The notes beneath the pieces are model-generated. The model ran no database searches, was not told where the DNA came from, and saw only the letters and a program-made list of their open reading frames with translations. Shown here piece after piece: positions 1 to 5,157 of a stretch of DNA of 5,157 bases (positions are counted from its first letter, which is position 1; each line of letters begins with the position of its first letter). This stretch comes from Schlesneria sp. (GTDB taxonomy: Bacteria > Planctomycetota > Planctomycetia > Planctomycetales > Planctomycetaceae). The DNA is taken from the NCBI GenBank assembly GCA_025353525.1, contig JANXOO010000912.1, positions 1 through 5,157 on the forward strand, written 5' to 3'. The translations under genes were made by a program, and so were the position numbers.

Positions 1-741
1 CCAACGGTGGCGGCGATTCAGTCGGGCCTGGCAACATCAGCCAATGTCACGGCAGCACAAACAGCGATCATCACTGCGGTTGGTGCTCCGTTGCAGGCGA
101 GCGGTTACACGACCCCGCCGACGGTGGCGGCGATTCAGTCGGGCCTGGCCACATCAGCCAATGTCACGGCAGCGCAGACAGCCATCATTACAGCGGTTGG
201 TGCTCCCTTGCAGACGAGCGGTTACACGGCCCCGCCAACGGTGGCCGCAATTCAGTCAGGCCTGGCAACATCAGTCAATGTCACGGCAGCGCAGTCAGCG
301 ATCATCACTGCGGTTGGTGCTCCCTTGCAGGCGAGCGGTTACACGGCCCCGCCAACGGTGGCCGCAATTCAGTCGGGACTGGCCACATCGGCGAACGTCA
401 CGACAGCACAGTCGGCGATCATCACGGCAGTTGGCAGTCCGCTTCAAGTGAGTAGCTACACGGCACCGACAACTCCTCCGACAGTCGTGCAAATCCGACA
501 GGAAATCGATTCGAATTCAACCCGACTCGCCAGTGCAGCGACGGCGGCAGGTGTCATTGCGGCAACCAACTCCGTGCTGTTCGCGGTGGGATCTCCCCTT
601 CAGGCGAGCAGCTATACAGTTCCGCCAACAGTTGCTGCGATTCAGTCAGGACTGGCCACGTCTGCCAACCTCACTGCGGCTCAGGCAGCGATCATTTCTG
701 CCGTTGGCTCGCCGCTGCAAGCGGGTAGTTATGTAGCTCCA
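1..741 (+). repeat. In-frame 117-nt (39-aa) tandem repeat array, continuing past the left edge
   Basis: Units start at 1, 118, 235, 352, 478 and 625, and a decayed seventh start is seen at 742. Units 1-3 and the one at 625 are exactly 117 nt. The unit at 352 is 126 nt, because three residues are added in its APTTPPT junction. The unit at 478 is 147 nt and mostly unlike the others. Units 1 and 2 differ at 10 of 117 positions by my count, and 8 of these are synonymous. Units become more divergent toward the 3' end. The array encodes the N-terminal part of the structural protein and is cut by the window edge, so its full copy number is unknown. Confidence 0.95.
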
Positions 742-1293
742 CCGACACCTGCTGCGATCGCTGCGACGACTGCTGACGTTTTATTCGTTGATGGAGCCGC
801 AAACCGGCTGAAAGTAAACACCGATCACTCCGTCGCATCGTCGGGGCCTGGTGCAGCGATCGTCAATTACATCACCGTTCCTGCGGCGGTGGCTGCCGCA
901 TCCGGGGATCCTGCCGTCATTACATGTCTACGCGGCGACACCTTGCGGGTTGCGTTGCCACCGATGGGTGACGTGTCCGGTCGCACGAAACTGGTCATGA
1001 CGGCAAAGGCCTGCACGTCGGATTCAGACGATCAGGCTGTCTTTCAAGTGATCGAGAACATCGGATTGGCACGTCTGAACGGCAGCGGTCTCGTCACGCC
1101 TGCAGCCGCGCACCTGACAGTGACGAATCAGTCAACGGGAGCTGCGACAGTCGAAATCGACGCGAGCGTTACGGCGGTCCTTGCCGTGCGAGACCTCGAA
1201 TGGGATGTCCAGGCAATTCTGCCGACGGGAATCACAACACCGATCAACGGGATCGTTTCAATCGTGGCCGATGTCACCCGGTCGGTCATATGA
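1..1293 (+). CDS. Repeat-containing phage structural protein (fibre/baseplate-like), 5' partial
   Basis: The frame is open from base 1 to TGA at 1291-1293 (430 codons in the window). The true start lies upstream; GTG at 7 is only an internal valine codon of a repeat. Residues 1-247 (window numbering) are tandem 39-residue modules with the pattern PPTVAAIQSGLATSANVT, then AAQ-AIITAVGAPLQ, then a hinge-like SGYTAP. They are rich in Ala, Thr and Ser and lack Cys and charged residues, except in one divergent module. Residues ~248-286 are a linker. Residues ~287-430 form a beta-rich domain with an RGDT turn (311-314), a VSGRTKLVMTAKA strand pair and a closing LEWDVQAI...GIVSIVADVTRSV segment. This layout recalls the BppU-like domains of phage baseplate or fibre proteins. 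I infer a trimeric fibre or other virion appendage; the exact role is unknown. The gene ends 20 nt before the terL start and is probably co-transcribed with it. Confidence 0.8.
   Translation, partial: PTVAAIQSGLATSANVTAAQTAIITAVGAPLQASGYTTPPTVAAIQSGLATSANVTAAQTAIITAVGAPLQTSGYTAPPTVAAIQSGLATSVNVTAAQSAIITAVGAPLQASGYTAPPTVAAIQSGLATSANVTTAQSAIITAVGSPLQVSSYTAPTTPPTVVQIRQEIDSNSTRLASAATAAGVIAATNSVLFAVGSPLQASSYTVPPTVAAIQSGLATSANLTAAQAAIISAVGSPLQAGSYVAPPTPAAIAATTADVLFVDGAANRLKVNTDHSVASSGPGAAIVNYITVPAAVAAASGDPAVITCLRGDTLRVALPPMGDVSGRTKLVMTAKACTSDSDDQAVFQVIENIGLARLNGSGLVTPAAAHLTVTNQSTGAATVEIDASVTAVLAVRDLEWDVQAILPTGITTPINGIVSIVADVTRSVI
478..624 (+). repeat. Divergent 49-aa module inside the repeat array
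   Basis: This unit keeps the ends of the common module: PPTV at the start, and AVGSPLQASSYTV at the end. Its middle is replaced by a longer, charged segment containing IRQEIDSNSTRLAS, so the unit has 49 rather than 39 residues. The segment reads as a helix or short coiled coil. From memory, IR-EID-NSTRLA-like modules recur in other phage fibre-type repeat proteins, so this may be a second module class mixed into the array. That family link was not tested here. Confidence 0.75.
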
Positions 1294-1299
1294 CACGAC

Positions 1300-1306
1300 A
1301 AAGGAG
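1300..1306 (+). promoter_or_regulatory. Shine-Dalgarno sequence of terL
   Basis: AAAGGAG lies 7 nt before ATG at 1314. This decides the terL start in favour of MSDARQ. An in-frame ATG at 1290 overlaps the upstream stop (ATGA, 1290-1293) and would add eight residues, and another lies at 1200. Neither has a comparable upstream site. Confidence 0.85.
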
Positions 1307-1313
1307 TCTCCCG

Positions 1314-2807
1314 ATGTCCGATGCCCGCCAGATCGAACGCAGCTCACGCGCGACAGTGGCTTCGAAAGCACCGCTACCGGAATCGCTCAGGCCACAAGCC
1401 GGCCCTCAGGAAGAATTTCTGAACTCGGTTGCCGACATTGCGATTTATGGCGGGCAGGCGGGAGGGGGCAAGACATGGGCATTGCTTGCCGAAGCGGCTC
1501 GCAACGTTCGTACGCCCCGATTCGGTGCGGTCATCTTTCGACGTACGTCACCGCAGATCACGAACGAAGGAGGATTGTGGGACGAGTCGATGGAGCTGTA
1601 CCCGCTGCTTGCCGGAAAACCGAAGCATACGCTCGACTGGTTCTTCAAATGTGCGGATGACGACTTTGAATCGGGTCATGGCAGAACCCTGCACGACAAG
1701 AAGAACGAACCGGGTGCTAATATCGGATTCCGGCACCTTCAATACGAGACTGATAAACTCGCGTGGCAGGGCTCGCAAATCGCGATGCTCGGTTTCGACG
1801 AATTGACGCACTTTACCGAAACCCAATTCTTCTACCTTCTGTCTCGCAATCGGTCGACGTGCGGGATCGTACCCTATGTTCGTGCAACAACCAATCCGAC
1901 TCCCGCCGACGATCCTGTTGGAGGCTGGGTCAATCGCCTGATCGCCTGGTGGATTGACGTGTCGAGCGGATTCGCGATCCCCGATCGATCGGGTCAACTG
2001 AGGTGGTTCATACGTCGACAAGGAGAGCTGATCTGGGGCGACTCGCAAAACGAGTTGATCGAAAAATACGGGCGACCGGATCTGGCTGCGGACCATCCCG
2101 ATCAGACGGCTCAGCCCAAATCGCTGACATTCATTCCTGCAAAACTGTCTGACAACCCGGCACTCGCAGAAAAGAACCCGTCGTATCGAGCCAATCTGCT
2201 GGCATTGCCCGATGTCGAACGGCAACGGCTGGCCGATGGAAACTGGAATGCGAAAGTTCTGGCAGGCCTGTTTTTCAAAGTGGCGAAACTCGACATCGTC
2301 CCCGCACTGCCGCTGGCAATCCGCTACTGCCGTGCATGGGACCTGGCAGCGACGGACGGAGCAGGCGACTGGACTGTTGGAGCCAAACTTGGAATCGACG
2401 GCGAAGGCGTGTTTTATATCGCCGACATTCAACGCGGTCAGTGGGAAAGCAGTTATCGGGACCAGGTGATTCGTCAGACATCGATGCTCGATGGAGTCTG
2501 TCAGATCCGGATACCGCAAGACCCGGCGGCGGCGGGGAAGTCAGAAGCCAGGCGATTGGTCGTCATGCTGGCGGGACACAACGTCAAGACGGCCATCGTG
2601 AGCGGTGACAAGCCAACGCGAGCGACGGGTCTGGCATCACAGATCAACGTGGGGAACGTGAAAGTGTTGGCCGGTCCGTGGAATCACGGATTACTGCAGC
2701 GACTCGATTCGTTTCCGACCAAAGGGGTCCCCGACGACGAAGTCGATGCCCTGGCGGATGCATTTAATGAACTGACGACCAAAAAGAAGCTGTTTGTCAG
2801 CGTGTAG
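1314..2807 (+). CDS. terL: Phage terminase large subunit (TerL): packaging ATPase and nuclease
   Basis: This 497-residue protein is the motor that cuts concatemeric phage DNA and pumps it through the portal into the procapsid in the host cytoplasm. A PQ pair at 31-32 may serve as the adenine-sensing Q motif. Walker A is GGQAGGGKT (46-54, K53). FRRT follows at 75-78. Walker B is QIAMLGFDE (155-163), with D162 and catalytic E163. The coupling motif is ATTNP (191-195). The C-terminal part has the RNase H-like nuclease pattern: WDLA with D343, then QDPAAAGK with D403, then DDEVDALADAF (474-484), where D478 is the likely third metal ligand. This fits the Terminase_6-type large subunits, and the length is normal. 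All key residues are present and the gene looks intact. The start at 1314 is set by the strong ribosome binding site. The next gene encodes the portal, the docking partner of TerL. No small terminase gene is visible, and the packaging type (cos or headful) cannot be told. Confidence 0.97.
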   Translation: MSDARQIERSSRATVASKAPLPESLRPQAGPQEEFLNSVADIAIYGGQAGGGKTWALLAEAARNVRTPRFGAVIFRRTSPQITNEGGLWDESMELYPLLAGKPKHTLDWFFKCADDDFESGHGRTLHDKKNEPGANIGFRHLQYETDKLAWQGSQIAMLGFDELTHFTETQFFYLLSRNRSTCGIVPYVRATTNPTPADDPVGGWVNRLIAWWIDVSSGFAIPDRSGQLRWFIRRQGELIWGDSQNELIEKYGRPDLAADHPDQTAQPKSLTFIPAKLSDNPALAEKNPSYRANLLALPDVERQRLADGNWNAKVLAGLFFKVAKLDIVPALPLAIRYCRAWDLAATDGAGDWTVGAKLGIDGEGVFYIADIQRGQWESSYRDQVIRQTSMLDGVCQIRIPQDPAAAGKSEARRLVVMLAGHNVKTAIVSGDKPTRATGLASQINVGNVKVLAGPWNHGLLQRLDSFPTKGVPDDEVDALADAFNELTTKKKLFVSV

Positions 2808-2826
2808 ACCGGTGACTCACCCGGTC
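2807..2826 (+). other. Hairpin overlapping the terL stop codon
   Basis: GACCG+GTG (2807-2814) pairs with CAC (2818-2820) and CGGTC (2822-2826). The loop is ACT and C2821 is bulged, giving 8 base pairs. No U-run follows, so it is not a classical intrinsic terminator. It could protect mRNA ends or modulate expression between terL and the portal gene, or be chance. The rest of the gap to 2943 shows no ORF, RNA gene or convincing promoter. Confidence 0.3.
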
Positions 2827-2943
2827 GAGATCACACCGGTTTGAATTGCCTGTGAACCGTTGACATCCCGAGGACTGCTCTGCGTCGGGGTGTGAACGGT
2901 CGCGTATCCCGGCAGGCGATCGATTTGTAAAGATTGGCATTTG

Positions 2944-5157
2944 ATGAAATTGTTGCAATGGATCGCAGGCTGGTTCGGCGGAGCCCGGAAATCGACGGGT
3001 ACACATGGAATCGGATTACGAGCGGCGCTGAACGGTGGAACTCCGGGTGGCTGGGCTTCGGATCACCGTGAAGAAACTGCGCACAACACCGGATTCAATT
3101 ACATCGCCATCCATGCGATCGCGTCTCAGGTGGCGGGTGCCACAGTGACCGTTTTTGCCGATGGTGAACGGCAGGGACTTTGCCGGTCTCGACGCAAGTC
3201 ACTGGCCTCGCGTGCCGGTACATTCACAAAATGGAAATCAACGTACGGAGCGGATGATCGGGAAACCGACCCGTTGCCGACGACGCATCCGCTGGTCCGA
3301 CTGTTGAAACGGCCCAATTCCTATGAAAGCGGAGCAAACTTCCGCTACCGACAGGCGCAGCAAATACGATTGACGGGGACGTGCCTTGTCTGGAACGTCC
3401 CGAGTCTTTCGGGTCCAACCTGCGAGCGGTACGTCATCCCGACATCAATGGCGTCGCCTGTTCCCCCGACAAACGATCTGCCACGTGGCGGATGGCGAAT
3501 CAGTCCTGTCGCCTCGCGCTATGCGCCGATTGCCGACAACGGTTACGTCGACAGCCCAAGCTGGTACCGAATTCTCGGCCAGATCGTCGATGCGCGTCAG
3601 GTCCAGGTCGTGCGATTGCCACATGCGTGGTACCTGGACGATGGCCAAAGTCCGCTCTCGGCAGGTGCCAGATGGGTCGACGCGGGCGAAGCTGTCGATG
3701 AGGCTCGCTATCACCAGTTGAAGAACGGCATCGATCCATCGGTTGTCTGGAACCTGCCGCCCGATGTGTCGCCCGATCAGGATGAAATGGACCGTGTCCA
3801 GGCCAGGATCAGTGCCAGGTATGGCGGGCCCGAAAATGTCGGACGCGTGATGGTGGCTCAAAGTGGTACGTCGATTACTCCGTTAAGCACCAGTCCGCGA
3901 GAGATGTGTTACACAGAGGGATTTCAGGACTTCAAAGCGGCCGTGTTGGCGCTGCATCAAACGCCTCCTGTCGCCGTCGGTCTGCAAGAGCCAGGCGCGT
4001 ACGCGGCGTACAACGCGAGCATGAAGGCATGGCGACATGCGGCGATACAACCGCTGTGCGACATCCTGGCCGAGTCCGATACAGAATTTCTGGCACCGCA
4101 GTTTGGATCGGGACTGACGGTCGAGATTGAATCGGACTCCGTCGACGACACGGATCTGATCGAGCAGCAATTGCAGAACGATCTGGCAGCCAAAGTCCGA
4201 ACGAAGAACGAATGGCGAGCGGTTCGCGGCATGCCACCACTACCGGGGCCAATCGGCGACGAATTTGTGGGGACCGAACAGAACAACCCGCCAGCGACCG
4301 CTACATCAGGGGACGTGGACAAGCCGGTCGCGAGTTCGCCGACGCACGTGACGGGAAAAAAGTCCCTGTCAACGGAGACCGATGTCTCGTACGACGGACG
4401 ACAGAATCGTGCCGGGCTGATTGCTGAAATCCTGTATGGCCTCTTCGGCAAGTCGGCACTGGCATTTTGTGACGATTTGCACCGACCCGACGAAAAATCG
4501 TTCGATCCGTCAAAACACCCGCACGGTGAACTCGGACGCTGGGCCCGTACCGGTGCTGCGACCAATCTCGCCATTGTTCGAGATCAGATCGCGAGCGTAC
4601 TGAATGGTCACCGTGTGAGCTCAGAAATCTTCACAAACGTCGTCAATAATCTGACGGCGCTCTCGACCGACGACCTTAGTCGACTACATCGCGAGCATGG
4701 ATACGACCCGGCTCCCTCCGATCGATCGCACGTGCTGAGAAGCGTGATTAGTCGGCTCAATCAACTCCATCTTCCAAACGCAGACAGATCGGCATTTCGA
4801 TCAGCATCGGTTTCAGGTGGTGTCGAAGTCTTTGTCCAGCACGAGGACGAACTGCATCAGCTGTTGACTCCTTTCGATGCGAATCAGAAACGCCCGAACC
4901 TGTCGCATGAACAGTGGGGTGACATTGTTGGTGCTCAGCCGTCAGCCCGTGTCTATGTGTATCCGAACATGGGTGGCGTTGAAATCTCTGCCGATCATCC
5001 CGATTACCGCAGCAAGCGACGATTGAGTCGATCCGGTCTGATCGAAAACGTTGAAATGAGAATTTCCCCACGAGCACGGAATTCAGGACTCGCCACTCGC
5101 ATCTTCGCGAAACAGGTGGAATCCGCGATCGGACTCGGGTTTCGTTCGATCGAATGC
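2944..5157 (+). CDS. HK97-family portal protein with C-terminal GNAT-like extension, 3' partial
   Basis: The frame is open from ATG 2944 to the right edge (738 codons, no stop). An in-frame TGA at 2893 limits the start to 2944, or TTG at 2941; no good Shine-Dalgarno is seen. Residues 1-445 are a portal: a short N-terminal helix (MKLLQWIAGWFGG), LLKRPNSYE (120-128) and an LTGTCLVWNV strand. These are followed by HQTPPVAVGL (338-347), a helix around YAAYNASMKAWRHAAIQPL, and the closing TKNEWRAVRGMPPLPGPIGDEF (from 420). Twelve such rings form the DNA channel at the capsid vertex, where TerL docks. Portals of this family usually end here. This one continues: a Pro/Thr/Ser-rich linker (446-470); a helix (LIAEILYGLFGKSALAF); the motif FDPSKHPHGELGRWA (520-534); helices (~540-612); and from ~623 an alpha/beta region ending in a GNAT motif A look-alike. 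There IENVEMRI (700-707) is the strand, R712-N-S-G715-L-A717 the acetyl-CoA pyrophosphate loop and ATRIFAKQVESAIGLGF the helix. The portal call is strong, the GNAT call moderate. Confidence 0.9.
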   Translation, partial: MKLLQWIAGWFGGARKSTGTHGIGLRAALNGGTPGGWASDHREETAHNTGFNYIAIHAIASQVAGATVTVFADGERQGLCRSRRKSLASRAGTFTKWKSTYGADDRETDPLPTTHPLVRLLKRPNSYESGANFRYRQAQQIRLTGTCLVWNVPSLSGPTCERYVIPTSMASPVPPTNDLPRGGWRISPVASRYAPIADNGYVDSPSWYRILGQIVDARQVQVVRLPHAWYLDDGQSPLSAGARWVDAGEAVDEARYHQLKNGIDPSVVWNLPPDVSPDQDEMDRVQARISARYGGPENVGRVMVAQSGTSITPLSTSPREMCYTEGFQDFKAAVLALHQTPPVAVGLQEPGAYAAYNASMKAWRHAAIQPLCDILAESDTEFLAPQFGSGLTVEIESDSVDDTDLIEQQLQNDLAAKVRTKNEWRAVRGMPPLPGPIGDEFVGTEQNNPPATATSGDVDKPVASSPTHVTGKKSLSTETDVSYDGRQNRAGLIAEILYGLFGKSALAFCDDLHRPDEKSFDPSKHPHGELGRWARTGAATNLAIVRDQIASVLNGHRVSSEIFTNVVNNLTALSTDDLSRLHREHGYDPAPSDRSHVLRSVISRLNQLHLPNADRSAFRSASVSGGVEVFVQHEDELHQLLTPFDANQKRPNLSHEQWGDIVGAQPSARVYVYPNMGGVEISADHPDYRSKRRLSRSGLIENVEMRISPRARNSGLATRIFAKQVESAIGLGFRSIEC
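4356..4390 (+). promoter_or_regulatory. Candidate -1 programmed ribosomal frameshift site in the portal gene
   Basis: The heptamer A AAA AAG (4356-4362) is in the X XXY YYZ phase of the portal frame (GGA AAA AAG, residues 471-473). This is the slippery sequence used by E. coli dnaX. A stem-loop follows: GAGAC (4375-4379) pairs with GTCTC (4384-4388) around the loop CGAT. It is extended by A4372-T4390 and C4373-G4389 with G4374 bulged, so it starts 9 nt after the heptamer. A -1 slip would add 21 residues and stop at TGA 4425-4427. The product would have 494 residues and lack the HP motif and GNAT-like part. No upstream Shine-Dalgarno-like stimulator is seen. The site lies in the inter-domain linker. 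It could still be a chance A6 run. Confidence 0.35.

Noticed and set aside
44..451. 135-aa + strand ORF, rich in Arg, inside the repeat array
   Set aside because: It is a shifted-frame reading of the 117-nt repeats (a multiple of three, so the shadow frame also stays open). The composition is implausible and there is no ribosome binding site.
754..761. GCGATCGC, the cyanobacterial HIP1 octamer
   Set aside because: I noticed only one copy. It falls in Ala-Ile-Ala codons of the structural gene and does not indicate a cyanobacterial source.
1200..1313. N-terminal extension of TerL starting at ATG 1200
   Set aside because: It would overlap the upstream gene by about 94 nt, encodes a non-conserved-looking segment, and ignores the strong ribosome binding site placed for ATG 1314.
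1980..1993. 14-nt perfect palindrome CCCGATCGATCGGG
   Set aside because: It lies inside terL coding sequence (around D224-G227) in a region full of CGATC words. It has no partner copies or context suggesting an operator or attachment site.
1548..2519. 323-aa antisense ORF
   Set aside because: It lies wholly within terL, whose motifs are all on the + strand. It is Cys- and Arg-rich with no recognisable domain, so it is a shadow of codon bias.
2781..2791. A-rich run (AAAAAGAAG) near the terL end as a possible slippery site
   Set aside because: In the terL frame it reads ACC AAA AAG AAG, which lacks the X XXY YYZ pattern (C AAA AAG), and it lies just before the normal stop.
2860..2888. Perfect -35-like TTGACA (2860-2865) upstream of the portal gene
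   Set aside because: No TATAAT-like -10 element occurs at a 15-19 nt spacing (CGTCGG at 17 nt), so a sigma70 promoter is not supported.
3957..4574. 205-aa antisense ORF over the portal linker
   Set aside because: The + strand portal frame is uninterrupted here and its protein makes sense. The antisense product has no recognisable features.

Overview
The window is a piece of a tailed-phage genome or prophage (Caudoviricetes), cut at both ends. It holds three genes, all on the + strand, and they fill almost the whole sequence. The bacterial host is not shown directly. Heavy use of CGA and TCG codons, frequent CGATCG words, and the style of the repeat protein and of the portal extension recall prophages of Planctomycetota. 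That is an impression, not a demonstration.

Layout. (1) 1-1293 is the 3' part of a repetitive virion or tail-fibre-like protein. Its N-terminal part, up to about nt 741, is a tandem array of 39-residue (117-nt) modules. Its C-terminal part is a beta-rich domain that resembles the BppU-like domains of phage structural proteins. (2) 1314-2807 is a complete large terminase subunit (TerL), with both ATPase and nuclease signatures and a clear Shine-Dalgarno sequence. (3) 2808-2943 is a short non-coding gap that begins with a hairpin at the terL stop codon. (4) 2944-5157 is one uninterrupted reading frame that runs off the right edge (738 codons in the window). Its first ~445 residues are an HK97-family portal protein. 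It then continues through a low-complexity linker, an HP...G-type linker motif and a helical stretch into a region that looks like a GNAT N-acetyltransferase.

How the parts work together. TerL packages DNA through the portal ring into the procapsid, and the repeat protein is probably a fibre or other virion appendage. No small terminase, protease or capsid gene is visible; the latter two would be expected to the right.

The most notable content is the portal-GNAT-like fusion. In the linker between the two parts lies a correctly phased A AAA AAG heptamer (4356-4362) followed by a stem-loop (4372-4390). A -1 slip there would end translation at 4427 and release a normal-sized portal (494 residues) without the extension. 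This is a hypothesis from sequence pattern alone.
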